From Fluviicola sp. (lineage in GTDB: Bacteria; Bacteroidota; Bacteroidia; Flavobacteriales_D; Crocinitomicaceae), in contig JARWZO010000019.1 in the NCBI GenBank assembly GCA_029866325.1, positions 434,001-498,000 on the forward strand: a DNA stretch of 64,000 bases, read 5' to 3'. Made by a program: the position numbers and the translations under genes. The notes beneath the pieces are model-generated. The model did not search any database. It was not told the DNA's origin and saw nothing but the letters and a program-made list of their open reading frames with translations. Positions 1-8,328 of the stretch are shown piece after piece. How positions within the stretch are numbered: position 1 is the first letter of the stretch; each line of letters begins with the position of its first letter.

Positions 1-164
1 TCTGTAAAAGCTAATAAAACAAGATTTTTTTGGTCCATCCCTTTCAACAACGCAGCTTTCACCTCTCTTCGCACCAACTTGCGCTCATAACGAAGCCACA
101 AATAAGAACTCGCCACCGGAACGGTGAAGCAAATCAACAGAAAGATGCCTACTAGTCTTTGCAA
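1..164 (-). CDS. Partial membrane-anchored protein, N-terminus only (runs off left edge)
   Basis: Reverse strand reads LQRLVGIFLLICFTVPVASSYLWLRYERKLVRREVKAALLKGMDQKNLVLLAFT.. with one N-terminal hydrophobic segment; in-frame stop just upstream; start would be TTG. Confidence 0.4.
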   Translation of the reverse strand, partial: MQRLVGIFLLICFTVPVASSYLWLRYERKLVRREVKAALLKGMDQKNLVLLAFT

Positions 165-267
165 TGCATTTGAGGGTTTAAAGTTGCCAAATTAACCTTT
201 TTTCGCACTCAATTCTTTCACACAAGAGCAAAAATTGAAAACCTAACTAACATGACGTATAGAAAAG

Positions 268-298
268 GGAAAAGTCAGTCACAGACCTGACTTTTTTT
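268..298. terminator. Probable hairpin terminator
   Basis: AAAGTCAG-tcacagac-CTGACTTTTTTT; coordinates approximate. Confidence 0.5.
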
Positions 299-454
299 GA
301 TATGATCCGGATTTTGGATTGGCTTATCAAATTGAATCCCTCGTTTTCTTCGAAAACTTCAGGCTTTTTTCTCTCGTCCCTTACCGAAAACAAGTTTCGG
401 ACGGTGCCAAAAGAAAAAATCCCGAAAGCTTAACCTTCGAGATTCAATTTCCTG

Positions 455-539
455 CGGAGAGTGAGGGATTCGAACCCCCGGTACCTCGCGGTACAACGGT
501 TTTCAAGACCGCCGCAATCGACCACTCTGCCAACTCTCC
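455..539 (-). tRNA. tRNA-Ser (anticodon UGA)
   Basis: Reverse strand GGAGAGTTGGCAGAGTGGTCGATTGCGGCGGTCTTGAAAACCGTTGTACCGCGAGGTACCGGGGGTTCGAATCCCTCACTCTCCG: acceptor stem GGAGAGT/ACTCTCC, long variable arm, GGTTCGAATCC T-loop, anticodon TGA. Confidence 0.95.
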
Positions 540-712
540 GCGACAAAAGTAGTAATACTTTCATTTCTGACAAGCCCGACGCTAAAAAAAACCTGTATTA
601 ATTACTTGTTACTTGAAAATCAACATACTTTAATCAATCAGATTTCATTTCCTTGCCCTAATAGCCCGATTTAAGGTCGATATTCACTACTTTTAACACA
701 GAAAATCATCGT

Positions 713-2170
713 ATGAACCGTTTGCTTCTAACTTTATGCTATGTGTTGGCTCTAAGCTGCACCATTTTCGGCCAGACCGGAAAGCTAAAAGCATATATCG
801 ACCAAAAAACCTATTATTCTCCCGAATTGGGGAATTATGCTGAAATTCAACTGCAATTTGTAGGTCATTCACTCAAGTATGAACCCGTAGAAGGTGGATT
901 GCGTTCGAAAGTAGCAATCAACATTGCCGCTGTAAACTCGGCAAACGACACGTTGGTTACCGATGCCTACGTTCTCGAAAGCCCGATAATGCGCGATTCC
1001 ATTATTGAGGACTTCTTCGATATTATTCGTTTTCCGCTGGCTCAGGGAAATTATACCGTTCACATTTCATTACTTGATCTGGTTGCAAATACCGGTGAAA
1101 TGCGCGGTGAAATCGAGATGCAAATTCCTACTTACGCCAGAACAATCAGTGTTTCCGATATTCTAATCGCCGAATTTGCCAATAAAACGACTGAACCTAC
1201 GGTGTTTTCCAAAAGCGGATACGACATCATTCCCCGGATTTCCAATTTCTATCCGACTGATTTGACAAGTTTGCCTTATTACACCGAATTGTATAATACA
1301 GACATGCTACCCGACTCCTTGTTTGCAGTTCGTCAGCGCATTATCTCAACCACCGATTCTAAAGAAATGGTTGAATTTACGCGTTTCACCAAAATGACAG
1401 CAGCTCCGGTAGTTCCACTGCTACGAAATGTTGATATTTCAAAATTGCCCTCGGGTTCTTACCGTCTGGAATTGGCAATACTGGACAGAAGCAACGCCGA
1501 ACAAGGCGAAGCGGCTTACTATTATTTTGAACGCATCAATGAATTTGAAGCATTTACCAACATTGATGATATTGTCTTGAATCCTGAATTTCAGTCATTG
1601 ATAACGGATGATTCGGTGGAGTATTACCTCGCGAGTCTTATTCCGATAGCACGACCTGCAGAGGTCAAAAACATTCTGGACAACATCAAAATAGGCAATA
1701 AGGAAAACTGCCGTAAACACTTGCAACAATTCTGGATTCAAACTTCGGGCAACAATGCCTTTAATGCATGGGTTGATTACAAAAAACAAGTATTGCTAGT
1801 CGAAGAAATGTATGGCAACAATTTCCAAGATGGTTACGAAACCGATCGTGGACGTGTGTACCTGCAATATGGTCAACCCAATCAAATCATTACGCGAGAA
1901 ACATCGCCTTCCGAATATCCTTACGAAATCTGGCATTACTACAAAATCAAAATGTACAGCAACAAACGTTTTGTATTCTACAACCCTGATTTGGTAAACA
2001 AAGGGTATCGTTTGTTGCATTCAGACATGGTGGGTGAACAACAAAATTACCGTTGGCCTCAGGCATTGGCAAAACGAAACAGTTCCAATATCAATATCGA
2101 CGATCCGAATGACGGCAATAATTCGCACTACGGTGGAAATGCGCTTGAGGATTACAACATTGCACGCTGA
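713..2170 (+). CDS. GWxTD domain-containing protein
   Basis: Signal peptide; C-terminal region ..FNAWVDYKKQVLLVEEMYGNNFQDGYETDRGRVYLQYGQPNQI.. typical of the GWxTD family. Confidence 0.85.
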   Translation: MNRLLLTLCYVLALSCTIFGQTGKLKAYIDQKTYYSPELGNYAEIQLQFVGHSLKYEPVEGGLRSKVAINIAAVNSANDTLVTDAYVLESPIMRDSIIEDFFDIIRFPLAQGNYTVHISLLDLVANTGEMRGEIEMQIPTYARTISVSDILIAEFANKTTEPTVFSKSGYDIIPRISNFYPTDLTSLPYYTELYNTDMLPDSLFAVRQRIISTTDSKEMVEFTRFTKMTAAPVVPLLRNVDISKLPSGSYRLELAILDRSNAEQGEAAYYYFERINEFEAFTNIDDIVLNPEFQSLITDDSVEYYLASLIPIARPAEVKNILDNIKIGNKENCRKHLQQFWIQTSGNNAFNAWVDYKKQVLLVEEMYGNNFQDGYETDRGRVYLQYGQPNQIITRETSPSEYPYEIWHYYKIKMYSNKRFVFYNPDLVNKGYRLLHSDMVGEQQNYRWPQALAKRNSSNINIDDPNDGNNSHYGGNALEDYNIAR

Positions 2171-2177
2171 GTAGTTT

Positions 2178-3209
2178 ATGTCACATCCAGATTTGGCGAT
2201 TGTTATTCTCAATTGGAACGGACAACGCTTTCTTGAACAATTTTTGCCCGCTGTAATTGCACATTCGGCTCCTCACCGTGTTGTGTTGGCTGATAATGCT
2301 TCCACCGACGATTCGGTCGCGTTTGTGAAAACCCACTTTCCAACAGTTGAAGTGGTTGTAAATTCAGAGAACGGTGGTTTTGCCAAAGGATACAATGACG
2401 CTTTAAAACAGGTTGATGCCGAATTTTACCTGTTATTAAACAGCGATGTTGAAGTCACCGAAGGTTGGTTGGAACCGTTATTGGAAGCGATGAAAGATCC
2501 GAAAGTTGCGGGTTGTCAGCCAAAAATAAACGCTTTTAATCGCAAAGAACATTTCGAGCATGCCGGTGCGTCTGGAGGATTCATTGATCGTTTTTTCTTT
2601 CCGTTTTGTCGCGGACGTATTTTCAGTGCCATCGAATCCGATCATGGTCAATACAACTACCCTTCAGACATTTTTTGGGCAACAGGAGCCTGTATGCTAA
2701 TTCGTTCGGAAGTTTACTGGAATACCGGCGGATTGGACGAACGCTTTTTCGCGCACATGGAAGAAATCGATTTGTGTTGGCGCGCTCAGCGAATGGGACA
2801 TCGTTTTATGGTGCTTCCTGCTTCTACGGTATATCACGTTGGCGGTGGAACCTTGGATTATCTTTCGCCCCGAAAAACGTACCTCAATTTCAGAAATAGT
2901 TTGTTGATGATTCACAAGAATTACGATGGTCCGCTTTTCTGGATGCTTTTTCGCCGGATGTCATTGGACGGAATTGCAGCAACCGTGTTTTTGTTCAAAG
3001 GACAATTCCCGCATTTTTGGGCTGTTTTCACAGCACACATGTCATTTTACAAGCTAATTCCTTCTTCTAGAATAGAACGCAAAAAATACGCACACTTGAA
3101 GGGTGAAATTTCCATAGGAAAATACCGTGGAAGTATTTTATTTGCCCGTTATATCCAAGGTGTAAAAGACTTCAGTAAACTGAATCAGCGCTTGTTTAAG
3201 AACGATTGA
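2178..3209 (+). CDS. Glycosyltransferase family 2 (rhamnosyltransferase-like)
   Basis: AIVILNWNGQRFLEQFLPAV..ADNASTDDS..LLLNSDVEV..FFAHMEEIDLCWRAQRMG. Confidence 0.9.
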   Translation: MSHPDLAIVILNWNGQRFLEQFLPAVIAHSAPHRVVLADNASTDDSVAFVKTHFPTVEVVVNSENGGFAKGYNDALKQVDAEFYLLLNSDVEVTEGWLEPLLEAMKDPKVAGCQPKINAFNRKEHFEHAGASGGFIDRFFFPFCRGRIFSAIESDHGQYNYPSDIFWATGACMLIRSEVYWNTGGLDERFFAHMEEIDLCWRAQRMGHRFMVLPASTVYHVGGGTLDYLSPRKTYLNFRNSLLMIHKNYDGPLFWMLFRRMSLDGIAATVFLFKGQFPHFWAVFTAHMSFYKLIPSSRIERKKYAHLKGEISIGKYRGSILFARYIQGVKDFSKLNQRLFKND

Positions 3210-3598
3210 AGGGCCAGTTGGTAACCTTCTAATCCGAATCCCATAATGGAACCTGTGCATACTGCTGTGATCAGTGAATCATGTCGGAAAGCTTCGCGTT
3301 GCGCTAGGTTGCTGATGTGTACTTCTACAACCGGAACAGAAATCGCCGCTATGCAATCGCGAATAGCAACGCTGGTATGGGTGTAACCTCCTGCGTTCAA
3401 GATGATTCCATTGTGTTGAGAAGCCTGCAATGCATTGATGATTTCGCCTTCAACATTGGATTGCACATAGTCAATGACACAATCTTGGGTTGTTCTTAAC
3501 ACTTCCAAGTAATCCAGAAACGTTTGATTGCCGTAAATTTGTGGCTCACGTGTGCCCAGAAGGTTTAAATTAGGGCCGTTAACAATTAAGAAATTCAT
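3185..3598 (-). CDS. aroQ: Type II 3-dehydroquinate dehydratase
   Basis: MNFLIVNGPNLNLLGTREPQIYG..NAGGYTHTSVAIRDCI..VEVHISN. Confidence 0.95.
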   Translation of the reverse strand: MNFLIVNGPNLNLLGTREPQIYGNQTFLDYLEVLRTTQDCVIDYVQSNVEGEIINALQASQHNGIILNAGGYTHTSVAIRDCIAAISVPVVEVHISNLAQREAFRHDSLITAVCTGSIMGFGLEGYQLALQSFLNKR

Positions 3599-3600
3599 AC

Positions 3601-4506
3601 ATGCGCAATTGGGAACGCTATATTAAGCAATTTGTTCATTACTTGAAAATAGAACGCAGTTTAGCTGAAAACTCGATTTTGGCTTATCAGCAGGACATTG
3701 AGAAGCTAAAAGATGCTTGTATGGCACGGGAATTGTCAGCCGAAACGGTTTCAACCAACGATCTCAAAACCTTTATTGCAGGATTGTATGATCTTGGGTT
3801 GAGCGCCCGCTCACAGGCACGTATCATCAGCGGATGGAAACAATTCTTCGATTTTCTACTGCTGGAAGACATTCGCAAAGATGATCCGAGTGAAAACCTG
3901 GATTTACCCAAAATAGGTCGCAAATTACCTGAAGTGCTAACCATAGAGGAAATAGACCGGATTGTGGCTGTTATTGACATGGGAAAAGCCGAAGGTCAGC
4001 GCAACAGGGCAATCATTGAAACCTTATACAGCTGCGGCTTGCGCGTCAGTGAGTTGGTCAACTTGAAACTGCAGGATTGTTTTTTTGAGGAAGGATTTAT
4101 ACGCGTGATCGGAAAAGGCAACAAAGAACGCTTGGTTCCGGTGAGTCCTTCGGTGATTGAAGAAGTGGGTGATTATTTAGAGAACCACCGTCCTGAATTG
4201 CCAATTAAACGCGGACAAGAAGCCTACGTATTTCTCAACCGTCGAGGCGCGCAACTCACGCGCGTCATGATTTTTACGCTGATCAAAAACTATACGGCTT
4301 TTGCGGGAATCCGGAAAAACATAAGTCCGCATACCTTTCGTCATTCATTTGCAACACATTTGATAGAAGGTGGAGCAAACTTACGTGCCATTCAGGAAAT
4401 GCTGGGCCACGAAAGCATTACAACCACTGAGATTTACACGCATTTGGATCAACGTTTCTTGCGCGAAGCCATTATTTCTTACCATCCGAGAAACGCGAAA
4501 TCTTAG
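3601..4506 (+). CDS. xerD: Site-specific tyrosine recombinase XerD
   Basis: R..HxxR..H/Y catalytic signature: LYSCGLRVSELVNLKL, HTFRHSFATHLIEGGANLRAIQEMLGHESITTTEIYTHLD. Confidence 0.92.
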   Translation: MRNWERYIKQFVHYLKIERSLAENSILAYQQDIEKLKDACMARELSAETVSTNDLKTFIAGLYDLGLSARSQARIISGWKQFFDFLLLEDIRKDDPSENLDLPKIGRKLPEVLTIEEIDRIVAVIDMGKAEGQRNRAIIETLYSCGLRVSELVNLKLQDCFFEEGFIRVIGKGNKERLVPVSPSVIEEVGDYLENHRPELPIKRGQEAYVFLNRRGAQLTRVMIFTLIKNYTAFAGIRKNISPHTFRHSFATHLIEGGANLRAIQEMLGHESITTTEIYTHLDQRFLREAIISYHPRNAKS

Positions 4507-4533
4507 ATTTTTACTAGAGTTTAATGATAATTC

Positions 4534-4680
4534 TGTATCGGCTGGCCGATACACTTTTTTATTCACCACAAATGCACTGATTTTAGCTCCGCTAACGCCC
4601 TCGCTGATTATCATTAGTTGTGATAATATATTAGGCGCTGCCGTTAGGCACGCAAAAATCTGTGCATCTGTGGGAGACCA
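4534..4680 (-). repeat. Dispersed non-coding element, copy 1 (degenerate)
   Basis: Reverse complement is co-linear with 57321-57467: TCCCACAGATGCACAGATTTTT ... ATAATCAGCGAG..CGTTAG ... GTATCGGCCAGCCGATAC. Confidence 0.65.
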
Positions 4681-4711
4681 CGAACCCACGTTATTACTAG
4701 AGGGCGTAATC

Positions 4712-6229
4712 TTAAAACCGGAAGTGAACTCCAAATTGCGGTGTGATGAAATAGCGCTTGCGATCCAATCCTTCATAAATCAACGCTTGCTTCATTTCCC
4801 AACCGGTGCTCACTCCTGCACTAAACATCCACTGATTCCAGGTATAAGTTGCGTGGAAACGACCCGTTAGATTCATACTGAAATTATTGACTGTTGGCGC
4901 AGGCATACCATTCAATTCACCTTGAGAAACCTTATAGAATTGGAATACTGCTCCTGCGTTGACCAACAAGCCCCATTTATCCGAAAAGGAAAAATGTTTG
5001 GTGAAATACAGTGGAATACTCATGGTTTGAATGCGATTCAATTGCGTAAAATTGGTTGAAAGCGTATCGTCAAAATAATAGATTGTGTCTTGATATCCGG
5101 TAATGGAATCAGGCATATTCGGATTTTCATAAAGTGGAATACTATCAAAGATCACAATTGCCGAATCTAAAATTTGCAGGTTTGTTAGTTTAAATGTTTC
5201 CTGACGTTGGTTAAACCCAAAACCGGTAGTCAATCCATAACCTGCAATAAGATTGCGATTCACTTCTGCTGAAAACTGAAACGATGGTTTTTCGGAAACG
5301 GATCTCAATTGGTCATTGCTTTTGGAGTTAATGCCAAATGACGGTCCTGCATAAACGGAAGCCGTCCAATTCGTATCACTTTTTGGTTTATCGTTCTTTC
5401 CGTTTTTATTTCCAGGCTTAACATCCTCGATATTAGTAGAATCGGGCGTTTGAGGAGTTGGCGACCCATTAGGTTTGCCCGAAATCGGATCAGTTTTTTC
5501 AGGTGAATTTGAACCATCTCCCGCACCTTCATTCCCCTTAGTCGGATCTGATTTCCCTGTTCCATTTTCAGATGAATTACCTTCTTTTATGGCAATACCT
5601 GAATTTTTCAAAGCAAGGTTGGTTAAATTCAAGGTAGACAGTGCATCAAAACTTAGTGTTCCTGAATTGCTTTTCTTACCTGATGATTTTTTACCTGATG
5701 GGTTCTTCCCTATAGTATTTTTCCGTTTCGGTAGGTTGGTTTTCGCCGAACGATTCTTTTGATTTCCGGTATTCGATGTCAATGACCTATTACCTTGACC
5801 ATCGTTCTTCCCTTTTGAAGAGGCTTGATTTCTAGCTGAATGATCCTGTTGTTTTGTTCCGGAAGTCGTTTCAGATGAGGTACTGTTCTTATCATCCGAT
5901 TGGCCGGAAGATGAAGTAGCTGTATGATGTGTTGAAGAATGATTGTTAGAATGAGTTGTTGTTGAAGCAGAAGTATTAGCTGGCGTTTCGGTTGATGCCA
6001 ACTGGTTTACCGGTGCAGTTGCACCTTGTTTTTCGGATGAACGGGCAAAAAAGAAAAGCAAAGACGATACTCCAAGGAATAACACCGTGCCTAAAATCCA
6101 CCAAATGCGTTTATTGGAAGCTCCACCGATTCTACTATCGATTGCTTCTTTTACCGCAGACGGAGGCGCTACTTCGAAATGATCAAACGAAGAGCGAAAT
6201 AAATCTTCTATGTTATTGTCCTCTTTCAT
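4712..6229 (-). CDS. Putative transenvelope anti-sigma factor: cytosolic N-terminus, one TM, S/T/N/K-rich linker, C-terminal outer-membrane beta-barrel
   Basis: TM WWILGTVLFLGVSSLLFFFA near residue 45; ~200-residue low-complexity linker; C-terminal porin-like strands ending FITPQFGVHFRF; ATGA overlap with the upstream ECF sigma gene. Confidence 0.75.
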   Translation of the reverse strand: MKEDNNIEDLFRSSFDHFEVAPPSAVKEAIDSRIGGASNKRIWWILGTVLFLGVSSLLFFFARSSEKQGATAPVNQLASTETPANTSASTTTHSNNHSSTHHTATSSSGQSDDKNSTSSETTSGTKQQDHSARNQASSKGKNDGQGNRSLTSNTGNQKNRSAKTNLPKRKNTIGKNPSGKKSSGKKSNSGTLSFDALSTLNLTNLALKNSGIAIKEGNSSENGTGKSDPTKGNEGAGDGSNSPEKTDPISGKPNGSPTPQTPDSTNIEDVKPGNKNGKNDKPKSDTNWTASVYAGPSFGINSKSNDQLRSVSEKPSFQFSAEVNRNLIAGYGLTTGFGFNQRQETFKLTNLQILDSAIVIFDSIPLYENPNMPDSITGYQDTIYYFDDTLSTNFTQLNRIQTMSIPLYFTKHFSFSDKWGLLVNAGAVFQFYKVSQGELNGMPAPTVNNFSMNLTGRFHATYTWNQWMFSAGVSTGWEMKQALIYEGLDRKRYFITPQFGVHFRF

Positions 6230-6765
6230 GCTCTTACTTTTTCGGCTTCCAACAATTGTTGGATCATTCGTTTTGCTTTAAAGAATTGTGATTTACTTGT
6301 GCTTTCACTGATTTCAAGGTGTTCGGCAATTTCTTTATGCGTCAAATTTTCTATTACAAACAAATTGAATACCGTTCTATACCCATCGGGCAATTTTGTC
6401 AAAACGGCCAGGAGCTGCTTGCGTAATAGCTCCTGATCTTCCGTTTCGATATTCATTTCGTGTTGCTGATCAAAGAACGAATCTTCTTCGTGCAACACAA
6501 ATTTGTAGTGCTGTTTAATGTAGGTCAACGCGCAATTGATTGTGATTGTTTTTATCCATGCTGCCAGCGGTTTGTCTAATGAATATTGACCACTATTTCT
6601 GTAAATGCGGATAAAAGCTTCTTGCAATACGTCTTGCGCATCATCCTGGCAACGTGTGTAACGAAGGCATACCCCGAACATGGCCGCCGAATAGGCAGCG
6701 TAAATAGCGTCGAAAGCTTTGCGATCGCCATTCTTAAATCGTTCCTCTATTTCCTTCGTTATCAC
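6226..6765 (-). CDS. ECF-family RNA polymerase sigma factor
   Basis: Sigma-70 r2/r4: YTRCQDDAQDVLQEAFIRIYRN, LPDGYRTVFNLFVIENLTHKEIAEHLEISESTSKSQFFKAKRMIQ. Confidence 0.93.
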   Translation of the reverse strand: MITKEIEERFKNGDRKAFDAIYAAYSAAMFGVCLRYTRCQDDAQDVLQEAFIRIYRNSGQYSLDKPLAAWIKTITINCALTYIKQHYKFVLHEEDSFFDQQHEMNIETEDQELLRKQLLAVLTKLPDGYRTVFNLFVIENLTHKEIAEHLEISESTSKSQFFKAKRMIQQLLEAEKVRA

Positions 6766-6791
6766 ACGTTTTAATTCATTTCCTGACGGAA

Positions 6792-7127
6792 TTAGTTTCC
6801 ATTTGGCAACGAGTCACCCGGATTTCCTCCGCCACCATTCCAGATGGTTGTATCTCCACCATTGTTTCCGCCGCCGTTGTTTCCACCGCCACCGTTCCAA
6901 ATGGTAGAATCTCCCGGATCTCCTCCTCCACCGTTCCAGATGGTTGTATCTCCGCCATTGTTTCCACCGCCACCATTCCAAATCGTGGAATCGTTCGGAT
7001 CAACATAAGTTGTGTCACCATTTGATGGATCTTCACAATTCGGCCCGAAAGGCTCTTTCTCACACGATTGCAACAACAATGCTCCTCCAAACATTCCTGT
7101 CAACACCACTAAAACTACTTTTTTCAT
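6792..7127 (-). CDS. Small lipoprotein with Gly/Asn-rich (D)[T/S]TIWNGGGG repeats
   Basis: Signal peptide with lipobox (LLLQSCEKE); four TIWNGGGG units; same strand and just upstream of the ECF sigma gene. Confidence 0.75.
   Translation of the reverse strand: MKKVVLVVLTGMFGGALLLQSCEKEPFGPNCEDPSNGDTTYVDPNDSTIWNGGGGNNGGDTTIWNGGGGDPGDSTIWNGGGGNNGGGNNGGDTTIWNGGGGNPGDSLPNGN
6815..6990. repeat. Tandem imperfect repeat encoding TIWNGGGG units
   Basis: Recurring ccgccaccattccagatggttgtatctcc-type units on the + strand. Confidence 0.75.
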
Positions 7128-7226
7128 AACCCTTATTTTTTATTGCTACTAACTCAGTTACCTGAGCCAATTTCAAAAGGTTGCCTGATGATGAAAAAAG
7201 TTTGTTTAAAGGAGACGTAAACGGTC

Positions 7227-8231
7227 TTAGAAAAGTTCGGTGTCTTCCATGCGTAGGCGGGCGCGATTGATGAATTGGGTCAAACTTTCAAAATAGGCGT
7301 TGCGTTGCCGCGGATTTTCCATACTAATACAGATACAGCTTTTGAGCATCGATTGAAACACTGCAAACGATTTATTCACATAATCCTGATCGATGGTATA
7401 CAGGTAATTCATCATGTTGTGGGTAATATACAACATGCGATAGGCATTGGTTTCAGCAATAACCGTATTGTCTTGAATGTAGGTTTGATGTAGGTAAAGC
7501 TTAAAGCTTCCTTCATCGGTGATAACGGGCTGACCGATGATGAATTTTCGTCCGATCTCTGCCTGATCCTGAATGTGCAAGAGTACCTTTTCGACCTCAT
7601 CCAACAAAAAAAGCGCGTCTTCTTTCGAAGCGAAATACCCCAATTCATAAAACGAAACAATCTCACGAACCAATCCTTTTCCGGCATCGAAGCCAACAAC
7701 CTCGGTGCTTTTGATACGAATGTAGAATTGCAGCATCTGTTGCAATGACTCATCGGAAATATCACCCTTCCAACCTTTGTAGTATTTCTCATTGTCCAGT
7801 TTCGGGATTTTGAGATAACACTTGGCAAAATACATGAGTTTGAACCGAATCAGCGCCGGCGAATTGAGCAATTGAAAAATGACCAAATCGAGGTACGACA
7901 TAAACAATTCCGACGTGCGTTGTGCCGCCATGCGCTTATACCCTTCCAGAAGTCCATTTAAGTAGTTCTCAAAGGAAAACTCGCTTCGTTGGATGGGATT
8001 GTACTGAAAGGTGACGCTTTGTCCGCTAACGCCAATTATCTTATCGATTGATAAATCGTATTTTGAGCAGAGCAATCGAATTTCCTCGGGCTTAAGCGCT
8101 GTTTCACCCCGAGCCCGACGGTAAGCCGAATCACGCGAAAGATCAAGATCATCCATGAGCAACCGACCGAGCGACGTATCGTGCGGTAATTTTGCTTTGA
8201 GTTGTTCGAGGAGTCGATTTTGAATGTCCAT
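7227..8231 (-). CDS. Helix-turn-helix transcriptional regulator (Bacteroidota type)
   Basis: N-terminal HTH MDIQNRLLEQLKAKLPHDTSLGRLLMDDLDLSRDSAYRRARGETALKPEEIRLLCSKYDLSIDKII; start refined to 8231. Confidence 0.75.
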   Translation of the reverse strand: MDIQNRLLEQLKAKLPHDTSLGRLLMDDLDLSRDSAYRRARGETALKPEEIRLLCSKYDLSIDKIIGVSGQSVTFQYNPIQRSEFSFENYLNGLLEGYKRMAAQRTSELFMSYLDLVIFQLLNSPALIRFKLMYFAKCYLKIPKLDNEKYYKGWKGDISDESLQQMLQFYIRIKSTEVVGFDAGKGLVREIVSFYELGYFASKEDALFLLDEVEKVLLHIQDQAEIGRKFIIGQPVITDEGSFKLYLHQTYIQDNTVIAETNAYRMLYITHNMMNYLYTIDQDYVNKSFAVFQSMLKSCICISMENPRQRNAYFESLTQFINRARLRMEDTELF

Positions 8232-8328
8232 GCTACTAAGATAGTAGTTTTGCTGAAAGTGTAAAATCTCCTTAAAACAAAACGGCTGCATACGTAAAAT
8301 ACACAGCCGTTCGTTTTTTAATGTTTTT

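Noticed and set aside
319-552. 77-aa ORF on the + strand
   Set aside because: It is antisense to tRNA-Ser(UGA) and has no domain signal; treated as chance ORF.
4370-4870. 166-aa + strand ORF between xerD and the anti-sigma candidate
   Set aside because: Overlaps xerD out of frame and runs through the dispersed repeat; not protein-like.
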